A DNA stretch of 64,000 bases from Paenibacillus sp. HWE-109 (GTDB lineage Bacteria > Bacillota > Bacilli > Paenibacillales > NBRC-103111), in assembly GCF_022163125.1 (NCBI RefSeq), contig NZ_CP091881.1:7676501-7740500 (forward strand), given 5' to 3'. Of this stretch, positions 7,289 to 15,627 are shown piece by piece. How positions within the stretch are numbered: the first letter of the stretch is position 1; each line of letters begins with the position of its first letter. The notes beneath the pieces were generated by a model that worked only from the letters and a program-made list of their open reading frames with translations, made no database searches and was not told where the DNA came from. The translations under genes and the position numbers were made by a program.

Positions 7289-9805
7289 ATGATTTTGAAT
7301 ACCAAGCTCCATATCCCGCAACCGCGGCGTGATGACCTCATTGAGCGAAAGGCGATTACCGAGCTATTAAATGAAGGATTGAAGTGCAAACTAACAACTG
7401 TAACGGCCCCTGGCGGGTATGGTAAAACAACAGCCTTGAGTCAGTGGCTTCAGCAGATCGCCATACCTGCCGCGTGGATTTCCTGGGGCCTGGAAGATAA
7501 CGATCTGATTGAATTTTGGAGCTATATAATTGCTGCAGTCAATAGTAAGAACCCCAATTTTGCAGAAGTTGTCACACCGTATCTACCATCCCTAAAGTCG
7601 GGAGCTTTTGAGTCTTTCATTACAGCCTTGATTCAGGAGCTTGATCATTTTTCGGATGAATTGGTCATTGTATTCGATGATTATCACGTAATTGATCTTG
7701 CTCCCATTCACGCATCGGTGGCTTATTTTCTTGCGTATTTGCCCGCTCATATCCACCTCTATGTAACAAGTCGCTCCGAAATGCCCTTTCCTTCAGCCAG
7801 GCTGCAGGCTACCGGCCAGATGGTGAAAATAACGATTCAGGAGTTGCGCTTTCAACTTGACGAGGGAATTCGTTACTATCAGGGATGCTTGGGATTGCCA
7901 TTGTCGGGAGATGAGATAGCGAATCTTGTTAGCCGCACGGAGGGGTGGATAAGCGGATTGCACCTTGCGGCAATTTCGCTGAATAAAAGCAGCAATTATC
8001 AGGATTTTATCCACACTTTTAGCGGTGAACATCGCAGCATTTCCGATTATTTGTTTCAGGAGGCCTTTAGTCTCCAGTCCAAGGAGATTCAGTCTTTTTT
8101 ATTGGAAACTTCCCTATTAAACAGGATGAATGCCCCTTTGTGCGAGACGGTTACCGGACAAGCCAATTGTCAGGAGCTGCTGGAAATACTGGAGCAACAA
8201 AACTTGTTCATCATTCCTCTGGATGGTCAGCGCGAGTGGTATCGCTATCATCATTTGTTTTCCGAGTTTTTACGGAGGCTTTTCCGGCAGAGGTATGCGG
8301 GACAATCGAAGGAGTTGCATGTCAAGGCAGCCCATTGGTTGGAGGAGCACGGATTTTTGGAGGAAGCGGTAGAGCAACTGTTTGTGGACGGGCATCATCT
8401 CGAAGCAAGCGATCTGATCGAAAAGCATCTGCAAAACCTTCATGCGAAGAGGGGCGTGCTTCACCGATGGCTGCGCGATCTACCGGAGTCCTGCTTTACT
8501 GGAAAGCTGAGAATTCAGTTTCTATATGTCAAAGTGATGGTGGAAACGAATGAAATGGAGTTGGCACAAGCCAGACTTCGCCTCATGGAGGATAAGCTAT
8601 CAGATCCGGAATGGAAGCCTTACGCAGAAAACGTCCATTTCTTGTCCGCGGCTGTTTCTTTTTACCGAAGAGATTTTCGACGGGCTAATGAGTATTTTGA
8701 GGTTTTTGATCGGCATACGCCGGAGGGCAGCTATGTCCAGATGATCGAAGCAAACTCGTATTCGATGTATTTCGACACATTATTGAGCTTTTTCAATGAT
8801 TTGCATGATGCGGAGAGATTCTTCTATAAATGGATCAAAGTATGGGAAGATAGAGACAATTATCCCTACGTCGGTTTTTTCTACAATACGTACAGTTTGT
8901 TGTTATATGAATGGAACCGCTTGGAAGAGGCCGAAGTTTATGCGGAGAGGGTATTGAGGTCAACGTGTATGCAGCCTTATGCTCTTATCCTGTTAAGCGC
9001 TACTGTCAATGCTGCGCGGATCTATCAGGCCAAGGGAGATTCGGTTAAAGCGTTTGATTTGCTTGAGGGGCTTAAAACTAAGATCCATTCCGTGGACAAG
9101 AGTATGTTTATGCGGAGGATAGAGGCGGAGAAGGCCTATTTGTCGCTTGCGAACGGTTCTTTCGATAAGCGGTGGCTGCAAACGTGCGGCATCAAGCATA
9201 CCGATACGATCCCGCTCGGTCCGATCAAAGAATATCTTATTTTGGCAAGTGTGCTTATGGAACGTCGGGAAGTTGATGAAGCTTTGCAATTGCTAGAACA
9301 ATTGTACCGGCTTGTCGATGATGCGGATCGGACTTGGGATAAGGTGAAGGTGGCCGCCCTGCAAAGCATAGCGTTTTATCAAAAAGGAGATATGACGAAC
9401 GCTGTAATGAAGCTGGAGGCGGCACTCCAATTGGCGGAACCGGGGAAATACATCCGCAGTTTCGTGGATGAAGGGGCCAAGATGGCTGAGCTGTTACGTG
9501 AATATATCCGGCAAAGGCAGATCAACGCTAACCGCAAGTCTGCGAGCGTGCTCTACGCCAGGGAATTGCTCCTGCTAATGTCGGATCATAGGGATGAGAC
9601 TGCAAGCTCGGGAGCCCTTATCACCAAACAGGAGTTAAAAATATTACGGATGATTGACCTGGGGCTGTCGAATAAACAGATCGCCGAACAACTCCAAATC
9701 ACAGCCGAAACGGTCAAAAGCCATCTGAAAAGTATATACAGAAAGCTTGATGTGAACAGCAGAGAACAGGCGCTGAGGCAAGGAAAAGAATTGAAATTGC
9801 TGTAA
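7289..9805 (+). CDS. MalT-like LuxR-family transcriptional regulator
   Basis: 838 residues from ATG 7289, chosen because GAGGTG (7276-7281) lies 7 nt upstream and family members commonly begin with a similar MILNTKLHIPQPR. A GTG at 7211 would extend it by 26 residues. The layout is of the MalT/LAL type: a P-loop NTPase with Walker A APGGYGKTT (about residue 40) and Walker B LVIVFDDYHVI, a winged-helix region, a long helical TPR-like sensor region (about 380-740), and a C-terminal LuxR helix-turn-helix (about 776-836) with LSNKQIAEQL and TVKSHLKSIYRKL. Such proteins are ATP-dependent activators switched on by a small ligand. The neighbouring SLH protein is a plausible target, by proximity only. 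Confidence 0.9.
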   Translation: MILNTKLHIPQPRRDDLIERKAITELLNEGLKCKLTTVTAPGGYGKTTALSQWLQQIAIPAAWISWGLEDNDLIEFWSYIIAAVNSKNPNFAEVVTPYLPSLKSGAFESFITALIQELDHFSDELVIVFDDYHVIDLAPIHASVAYFLAYLPAHIHLYVTSRSEMPFPSARLQATGQMVKITIQELRFQLDEGIRYYQGCLGLPLSGDEIANLVSRTEGWISGLHLAAISLNKSSNYQDFIHTFSGEHRSISDYLFQEAFSLQSKEIQSFLLETSLLNRMNAPLCETVTGQANCQELLEILEQQNLFIIPLDGQREWYRYHHLFSEFLRRLFRQRYAGQSKELHVKAAHWLEEHGFLEEAVEQLFVDGHHLEASDLIEKHLQNLHAKRGVLHRWLRDLPESCFTGKLRIQFLYVKVMVETNEMELAQARLRLMEDKLSDPEWKPYAENVHFLSAAVSFYRRDFRRANEYFEVFDRHTPEGSYVQMIEANSYSMYFDTLLSFFNDLHDAERFFYKWIKVWEDRDNYPYVGFFYNTYSLLLYEWNRLEEAEVYAERVLRSTCMQPYALILLSATVNAARIYQAKGDSVKAFDLLEGLKTKIHSVDKSMFMRRIEAEKAYLSLANGSFDKRWLQTCGIKHTDTIPLGPIKEYLILASVLMERREVDEALQLLEQLYRLVDDADRTWDKVKVAALQSIAFYQKGDMTNAVMKLEAALQLAEPGKYIRSFVDEGAKMAELLREYIRQRQINANRKSASVLYARELLLLMSDHRDETASSGALITKQELKILRMIDLGLSNKQIAEQLQITAETVKSHLKSIYRKLDVNSREQALRQGKELKLL

Positions 9806-9886
9806 AGCTAGTTATCGTAACGAAGAAAAACATGATTATACAATACAGATTGGCATCATGTATATCCCCCATTATTTTAACTTTTC

Positions 9887-9911
9887 TCCCCCATCTATGG
9901 GGGATTTTTTT
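9887..9911 (+). terminator. Intrinsic terminator after the MalT-like gene
   Basis: TCCCCCAT-CT-ATGGGGGA stem (9887-9904) followed by seven Ts. The remaining 250-nt gap before the SLH gene shows no further gene. Confidence 0.8.
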
Positions 9912-10058
9912 ATTGGGATGAAAGTCATAAAATTAGGACTAAAGTGGCAATATTCGACAAGAATGGCGAGGGAAGTATCGTTGTTTGTCGGTGTATTCTT
10001 GCATCGCTACGTCGTCGCTTGCAATCATAATGACAAATGAAGAGGTGTGTATGAACTT

Positions 10059-13000
10059 ATGAAGCTATCTACATCAGGACTCAAGATTTGGTTTTCCCGG
10101 TCTGGTAGGATCGTTCTGGCATGTCTACTCGCCTTAATGCTCATCCCATTCATGGGGGCAGGCAAGGCAGCCCATGCGACTTCGCCAACTTGGACAGCGG
10201 CGGGACAAAGTGTGCAACCGTCCAACGTGCAAACCTTCCTCAAAGTGGGCGGGACGCTGTATGCAGGGACGGGGAACTTCAACAATGACGTATGGCGGAA
10301 CACGAATGGCATTTGGACGCAGATGGAAGGCTCACCGGCAGGTGTGCGAACCTTTCTTGTTGATGCGGAGGGCACGTTGTATGCGGGTTCTTGGGGTGAC
10401 GGCGTGTCGACGTACACGGCCAGTGACGGTTGGAAACAGATGAGCGGCTCGCCGGGCAATGTGTATTCCTTAATCGATGTCAACGGCACGCTATATGCGG
10501 GGGCTTCTAGTGGCATTAACAACAGTAAAGATGTATGGACTTACGACACTACTGCGACTACGCCTGCATGGACACAGATGACGACCAGCAATACGCCGAC
10601 TGACGTGCAAGCCTTAATTCATGTAAATGGCAAACTATATGCAGGGACGTTTAGCAATGGCATTTGGGCCTACAGTAATGGGGCTTGGACGCCGATGAGC
10701 AGCACGCCAAGTGGGTCTAACACGTTAACAAATGTAGTTTCTTTAGTTGATGTCAACGGCACGCTGTACGCGGCGACTTTCGGCGGAACCCACAATGTCT
10801 GGACGTACAGTGGCGGTACATGGACGCCTATTTCCAATTCGCCGCGTTATGCGCGAACCTTGTTCAATATGGGCGGCACGTTGTATGTAGGGACTGCTTC
10901 CACCTCCGATGATATGTGGACATGTACGAGCACTTCATGTACGCATATGTTCGGATCTCCGGGCAACATATATGCTATGCTTGATGACAACGGGACGTTG
11001 TATGCAGGGACGAAAAACGGAGACAAAGACGTGTGGACGTACAGGAATGGCGCATGGTCACAAATGGGCGTTGTGCCAGGCGATACTAACACTTTGCTGA
11101 GTGTCAATGGTACGCTGTATGCCGGGACAAATAACGACACGAATTCCGTGTGGGCGTACACGGACAGTAGCGGATGGACACGGATGAGCGGCTCGCCGGG
11201 CTATGTGTATGCCTTGATTGATGTGGGCGGTACGCTATATGCGGGGACTTCAAATGACGACAATGACAATGACGTATGGACTTATGACACAACCGCGCCT
11301 ACGCCCGCATGGACGCAGATGACGAGCAGCCATGCGCCGAGTAATGTGTATGTCTTGCTCAATGTAGGCGGTACGCTATATGCAGGGACGAATAACGGTG
11401 ACCATGACATATGGACCTATGATACTGCCGCGACTACGCCCGAATGGACGCAGATGACGGCAAGCAATATGCCCAGTAATGTAAATGCCTTGCTCAATGT
11501 GAATGGTACGTTGTATGCGGGAACAGGAATAAACGACGTATGGACGTATGACATGAGCGCGACTACGCCCGAATGGACGCAGATGACGATGAGCAATGTG
11601 CCGATTAGTGTGCATGCCTTGCTCAATGTCGATGCAACGCTGTATGCGGGGACTTTTAATGGTGGCAATGATGTATGGACTTACGATACTAACGCAACTG
11701 CACCCGAATGGACGCAGATGACGACCAGCCATGCACCGAGTGATGTGAATACCTTGATCAATGTGAATGGTACGCTGTATGCAGGGACTGATAACGGTAA
11801 TAACGACGTATGGTCGTATAGCAACGGCACATGGGAACAGGTAAGTGGCTCGCCGAGTCAACTGCATTCCCTCCTAGAGGCAAATGGTAAGCTATATGCA
11901 GCGGGACTGCACGGTGTACATCAAATGACCTCTCCCGGAGCACCTGTGAATCTGCAGGCCAGCAGCACAACGACTACATCGACTACGCTATCATGGGATG
12001 CCGTAGCAGGAGCGAAAGGCTATTACCTCTACAAGGATGGAGGCAATACGGCGATTGCCACTGTGACCAGCGCTACCTACATGGTGAGCGGGCTGGCACC
12101 GAACAGCTCTTATACGTTTGCGGTGAGCGCATACAATGCGGCCGGTGAATCGGCGAAGAGCGGGGCGATCCCGGTTCAGACACTGAGCACAGCAGCAACT
12201 TTGACTTCGACGATAGGAACGGTAAGCAGTGGCAGTACCGCGAATGAAAGCATCACGAACATTCCATACGGCACAACGTTAGCTGACCTCAAGGCAGCGA
12301 TCACGCCAGCAGCGAATGCAACGTTTGAAGTCTACGATGCAGATGGAACAACGGAAGCAGAGGTTCTGGCAACAGGCAAGAAGGTGATTGTTACCGCGCA
12401 GGATGGAGCTACGAAGGTAACGTATACGGTAACAGTGATCGTAAGCACAGCCGCAACGTTGACCTCGACCATAGGAACGGTAAGCACAGGCGGAACCACG
12501 AATGAAAGCATCACGAACATTCCTTACGGAACTACCTTAACGGCATTCAAGGCAGCGATCACGCCAGCAGCGAATGCAACGTTTGAGGTGTACGATGCAG
12601 ACGGAACAACCGTAGCTACAGCTTTGGCAACCGGCGAGAAGGTAATTGTTACCGCGCAGGATGGGACCACGAAGGTCACGTATACGGTAGCGGTTATCCC
12701 GGCGTATACGGTGATGTATAACGGCAACGGCGCTACATCTGGCAACGCGCCGACCGATAGTGGCTCGTATGCGCAGGGCGCCACAGTTTCGGTGTATAGC
12801 AACACGGGAAATCTGGTGAAGAACGGCTACGCGTTCGCGGGTTGGAACACGCAAGCGGATGGCAACGGAACGACTTATGCCGCTGGAGCTACGTTCAGCA
12901 TGGGAACGACGAACGTGACGCTGTACGCGAAGTGGACGGCGAATCCTACGGCGAATCCTACCTACACCGTAACCTATAACGGTAATGGCAACTCCGGAGG

Positions 13001-14486
13001 CAGCGCACCGACCGATAGCGGCTCGTATGCGCAGGGCGTCACAGTTTCGGTGTATGGCAACACGGGAAATCTGGTGAAGACCGGCTACACGTTCGTGGGT
13101 TGGAACACGCAAGCGGATGGCAACGGAACGACTTATGCCGCTGGAGCTACGTTCAGCATGGGAACGACGAACGTGATGCTGTACGCAAAGTGGACAGCGA
13201 ATCCTACCTACACCGTAACCTATAACGGTAATGGCAACTCCGGAGGCAGCGCACCGACCGACAGCAGCTCGTATGAGCAGAGCGTCACGGTGTCGGTGTA
13301 CGGTAACACGGGAAATCTGGTAAAGACAGGCTATACGTTCTCGGGTTGGAACACAGCTGCGGACGGAAGCGGAACGAATTATAACGCAGGCACTACGTTC
13401 AGCATGGGAACGACGAATGTGACACTGTACGCGAAGTGGACGGCCAACAACACGGGCAGCTCTTCAAGCGGCGGCGGTGGAAGTTCAGCATCAACGTCCA
13501 CAAGCGATATAGTTACCTCGACCAACGGTACACTGACGCTCCCCGTCGGCAAAATGGGTGAGGTTAGCTTGGGTGATGCGGTCAGCATCTCGATTCCTGC
13601 CGATGCTTCCGGCAAAGAGCTGAAATTAACGATTGAAAAAGTGGCGGACACTCAAAAGTTGCTCACGAAAAACGATGTACTGGCCAGCCCGGTATTCGAA
13701 ATTCTGAAGAATTTCCCGGAGAACTTCGGCAAGGAGATCACGCTGACCTTCACCTTCGATCCGAAAAGCATGAAGAAAGGTCAACAGCCTTCCGTATTCT
13801 ACTATGACGAAGCGAAGAAGGTATGGGTGAAAGTCGGTGGCACGGTAAACGGCAATACCATCACCGTAAAAGTTAATCACTTCACGAAGTATGCGGTATT
13901 CGGCGAAGGGCAAGATTCAGATTCGACGGCAGACACGAAGCAGGTAGTCAACTTCAGCGATATCTCTGGACACTGGGCGGGAGCTACCATCAAGCAAGCG
14001 GTAAGCGCCGGAATCGTCAGCGGCTATCCGGACGGCACGTTCAAGCCGGATCATACCGTAACGCGCGCGGAATTTGCGGTCATGCTAATGAACGTGCTCA
14101 AACCGCAAGGAGACGGCTCGGCACTATCGTTCACCGATAAGGCGAAGATCGGCGCTTGGGCGCAGAAGTCGGTCGCACAAGCTGTGTATGCAGGTATCAT
14201 TACAGGCTACGAGGACAGCACTTTCCGCCCGGATGCCGAAATCACTCGCCCGGAGATGGCAGTGATGATCGCCAAGGCGCTGGGACAGTCAGTTGAAGCT
14301 ACAATGGCAACAGGCTTCGCGGATGACAAGGACATTCCGGGCTGGGCGAAAGGCGCAGTGGCGACCATGAAGAAGCTTGGTATTATCGAGGGCAAAGGTG
14401 CGGACGAATTTGCTCCTGTGAATAAGACTACGAGAGCAGAGGCAGTAACGGTGTTATTGAAGATGCTGGCGCAAAAGAGCAAGTAA
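10059..14486 (+). CDS. Giant S-layer-homology surface protein with propeller-like repeats
   Basis: 1475 residues. ATG 10059 is preferred; AGAGGTG (10041-10047) is 11 nt upstream. Order: signal peptide (membrane segment near residues 13-36, ending AHA); about 14 tandem repeats of roughly 40 residues (to about 620) of the form NGTLYAGT...NDVWTYD...WTQM; an FN3-like domain (626-709); two near-identical 85-residue segments starting AATLTST (710-881); three InlB/Flg_new-type repeats (882-1130) with GYTFxGWNTxADGxGT; a Ser/Gly linker; a beta-rich domain (about 1148-1284); three SLH motifs (about 1298-1474) that anchor to pyruvylated cell-wall polymer. The protein is secreted and displayed on the surface. 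Ligand unknown. The many nearly identical repeats at DNA level suggest length variation. Confidence 0.9.
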   Translation: MKLSTSGLKIWFSRSGRIVLACLLALMLIPFMGAGKAAHATSPTWTAAGQSVQPSNVQTFLKVGGTLYAGTGNFNNDVWRNTNGIWTQMEGSPAGVRTFLVDAEGTLYAGSWGDGVSTYTASDGWKQMSGSPGNVYSLIDVNGTLYAGASSGINNSKDVWTYDTTATTPAWTQMTTSNTPTDVQALIHVNGKLYAGTFSNGIWAYSNGAWTPMSSTPSGSNTLTNVVSLVDVNGTLYAATFGGTHNVWTYSGGTWTPISNSPRYARTLFNMGGTLYVGTASTSDDMWTCTSTSCTHMFGSPGNIYAMLDDNGTLYAGTKNGDKDVWTYRNGAWSQMGVVPGDTNTLLSVNGTLYAGTNNDTNSVWAYTDSSGWTRMSGSPGYVYALIDVGGTLYAGTSNDDNDNDVWTYDTTAPTPAWTQMTSSHAPSNVYVLLNVGGTLYAGTNNGDHDIWTYDTAATTPEWTQMTASNMPSNVNALLNVNGTLYAGTGINDVWTYDMSATTPEWTQMTMSNVPISVHALLNVDATLYAGTFNGGNDVWTYDTNATAPEWTQMTTSHAPSDVNTLINVNGTLYAGTDNGNNDVWSYSNGTWEQVSGSPSQLHSLLEANGKLYAAGLHGVHQMTSPGAPVNLQASSTTTTSTTLSWDAVAGAKGYYLYKDGGNTAIATVTSATYMVSGLAPNSSYTFAVSAYNAAGESAKSGAIPVQTLSTAATLTSTIGTVSSGSTANESITNIPYGTTLADLKAAITPAANATFEVYDADGTTEAEVLATGKKVIVTAQDGATKVTYTVTVIVSTAATLTSTIGTVSTGGTTNESITNIPYGTTLTAFKAAITPAANATFEVYDADGTTVATALATGEKVIVTAQDGTTKVTYTVAVIPAYTVMYNGNGATSGNAPTDSGSYAQGATVSVYSNTGNLVKNGYAFAGWNTQADGNGTTYAAGATFSMGTTNVTLYAKWTANPTANPTYTVTYNGNGNSGGSAPTDSGSYAQGVTVSVYGNTGNLVKTGYTFVGWNTQADGNGTTYAAGATFSMGTTNVMLYAKWTANPTYTVTYNGNGNSGGSAPTDSSSYEQSVTVSVYGNTGNLVKTGYTFSGWNTAADGSGTNYNAGTTFSMGTTNVTLYAKWTANNTGSSSSGGGGSSASTSTSDIVTSTNGTLTLPVGKMGEVSLGDAVSISIPADASGKELKLTIEKVADTQKLLTKNDVLASPVFEILKNFPENFGKEITLTFTFDPKSMKKGQQPSVFYYDEAKKVWVKVGGTVNGNTITVKVNHFTKYAVFGEGQDSDSTADTKQVVNFSDISGHWAGATIKQAVSAGIVSGYPDGTFKPDHTVTRAEFAVMLMNVLKPQGDGSALSFTDKAKIGAWAQKSVAQAVYAGIITGYEDSTFRPDAEITRPEMAVMIAKALGQSVEATMATGFADDKDIPGWAKGAVATMKKLGIIEGKGADEFAPVNKTTRAEAVTVLLKMLAQKSK
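12703..13445 (+). repeat. Three tandem near-identical coding repeats (about 240 nt each)
   Basis: Within the SLH gene, units starting near 12703, 12960 and 13205 encode the same YTVxYNGNG...YAKWTAN module with very similar DNA; long stretches are identical between the second and third copies. This is a natural target for recombination or slippage that changes the copy number in frame. Confidence 0.85.
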
Positions 14487-14642
14487 ATGAACCTCTTGCA
14501 AGACTGCTTTGAAGTCAAATTCAAAGCAGCCTTGTTTGTGAATAAAAGGTTCAAACGGTTTGGACAATATGCATATCAACATCGAAAAGGTGCGTTTCGG
14601 CACCGGATTAGTAAGAGTGGGATGCGGCTGAGCGGCGACGAA

Positions 14643-14675
14643 TTGTGGATTTACCCATCAACGGCTCACCTCCAT
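14643..14675 (+). repeat. Attachment-like site C (U2/U3 junction)
   Basis: Left arm TTGTGGATTTACC (14643-14655, exact), 9 nt, core CTCACCTCCAT (14665-14675, exact). No right arm follows; instead a 25-bp hairpin starts inside the core. The preceding CGGCGACGAA matches the CGGCG-GAA flank of sites B, D, E and F. Confidence 0.7.
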
Positions 14676-14725
14676 TAAAGTACGGAAAAGACACCTTTCG
14701 AGGTGTCTTTTCCGTACTTTAATGG
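14672..14725 (+). terminator. Long perfect hairpin attached to site C
   Basis: A 25-bp perfect inverted repeat (14672-14696 with 14701-14725) with a TTCG tetraloop begins at the CCAT of the core. Internal T-rich arms could serve as a terminator, although no clean T-run follows. It replaces the right arm seen at other sites. Confidence 0.6.
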
Positions 14726-14926
14726 TGGTGATAGTAGGAGCTGACCCCCTACAGGGTTCGCCCGCGCGGACCGGAGCGTAAGCGGAGGGAGCACGGCATT
14801 GAAATGGACCGCTAGGGTAGTCATCGCGACCGAGCTGGTCGAGCCCAGGGATTCGGTTATGTTTTAAAGGAATCAGGCTGATGAAAGTTATGGATCTGCG
14901 GCCGCGATTGGCCGAAACCGGGAAGG
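14726..14926. other. GC-rich non-coding block, no gene seen
   Basis: No convincing protein-coding frame. The stretch around 14755-14850 is GC-rich and structured, for example GACC-GAGCT-GGTC near 14829, unlike the A+T-rich DNA of other units. It could be a structured RNA, a degraded repeat or decayed coding sequence; I cannot decide from sequence alone. Confidence 0.4.
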
Positions 14927-15247
14927 ATGCTAGGAGTCTGCTGGGAACCTGCTCTTTGTTTTTACTTCATAACTCAATGGGAAAATACCGATTTCAAGAA
15001 AGTTCAGGCTGAGATTCGGAAGGTAATCGAGGTGTTGAAGCAGCTGGATGAATTGGAAAATCCGGAATGGGAGCGGTTAAAACGGGAGCGGGCTACATCA
15101 TTGCTTATCCGCACGAGCGATCCGATTATCATGGCATGTCGGCAATGTGGCACTCCTTTCATATTCGATGAAACGAACCCTGATTATTACATGAGTGAAG
15201 GTTTACGGTTTCCAGAAAGCTGTTTGAACTGCTTGGATAAAGTCTAA
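14927..15247 (+). CDS. Small zinc-ribbon protein, possibly truncated
   Basis: The open frame encodes 106 residues. The C-terminal half has CRQCGTPFIF, about 20 residues, then CLNCLDKV: two CxxC pairs that resemble the zf-trcl type of probable zinc ribbon. A helical, charged middle (residues about 20-60) precedes it. The start is doubtful: ATG 14927 is next to AAGG with almost no spacer, and the first 16 residues look like read-through of non-coding sequence. It is the only gene-like frame in unit U3 and may be the remnant of a longer gene. Function unknown. Confidence 0.5.
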   Translation: MLGVCWEPALCFYFITQWENTDFKKVQAEIRKVIEVLKQLDELENPEWERLKRERATSLLIRTSDPIIMACRQCGTPFIFDETNPDYYMSEGLRFPESCLNCLDKV

Positions 15248-15276
15248 CTGCATCAATAGCAGCTCGCGGCGCCGAA

Positions 15277-15321
15277 TTATGGACTTGCCAAGCCACGGCT
15301 CACCTGATGGTAAATCCACAA
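15277..15321 (+). repeat. Attachment-like site D (U3/U4 junction)
   Basis: Degenerate left arm TTATGGACTTGCC (15277-15289), 9 nt, partial core CTCACCTGAT (15299-15308), exact right arm GGTAAATCCACAA (15309-15321). Compared with site A, CCAT has been lost between core and right arm, so this site is probably inactive. Confidence 0.65.
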
Positions 15322-15340
15322 CTATCCGGTTGTGGATTTT
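15312..15340 (+). terminator. Terminator attached to site D
   Basis: An 11-bp perfect stem (15312-15322 with 15329-15339) ends in TTTT. The 5' arm is part of the right att arm, the same design as at site B. Confidence 0.8.
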
Positions 15341-15371
15341 GCTCTTTTAGGCGAAATGTGGAAAACAAAAT

Positions 15372-15418
15372 AAAAATGAGCCAAGCCATTTTTGTAGCGA
15401 TGGTTTAGGCTCATTTTT
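15372..15418. terminator. Second hairpin after site D
   Basis: An 11-bp perfect outer stem (15372-15382 with 15408-15418) with A-rich and T-rich ends and a partial inner stem. It could terminate in either direction. The rest of the gap to 15628 contains no gene that I can support. Confidence 0.65.
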
Positions 15419-15627
15419 ATTTATATTAACTTAGAGAGTAGGGAGAATGGCAACTAACGGAGCGACATCCGTTAACCTTGGATAGCACAAAATAAATTTC
15501 CTCACAGTTCTCCACGTTCATCCAAGCATTTCTTTTCAGGCTAACATCCTATGTATACGAGAATATGGTCTACAGCAGCTGTTTTGCTTCGGTAAAAGCA
15601 AAAAATGTGGATAGGGATGTGGAAGGA

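Noticed and set aside
11376..11867. 163-codon minus-strand frame inside the SLH gene
   Set aside because: Repeats in the protein mirror the coding repeats of the real gene; no ribosome site.
15277..15340. tRNA or tmRNA fragment at site D
   Set aside because: Only the last 10 nt resemble the acceptor end; no T-arm or other cloverleaf parts are present to its left.
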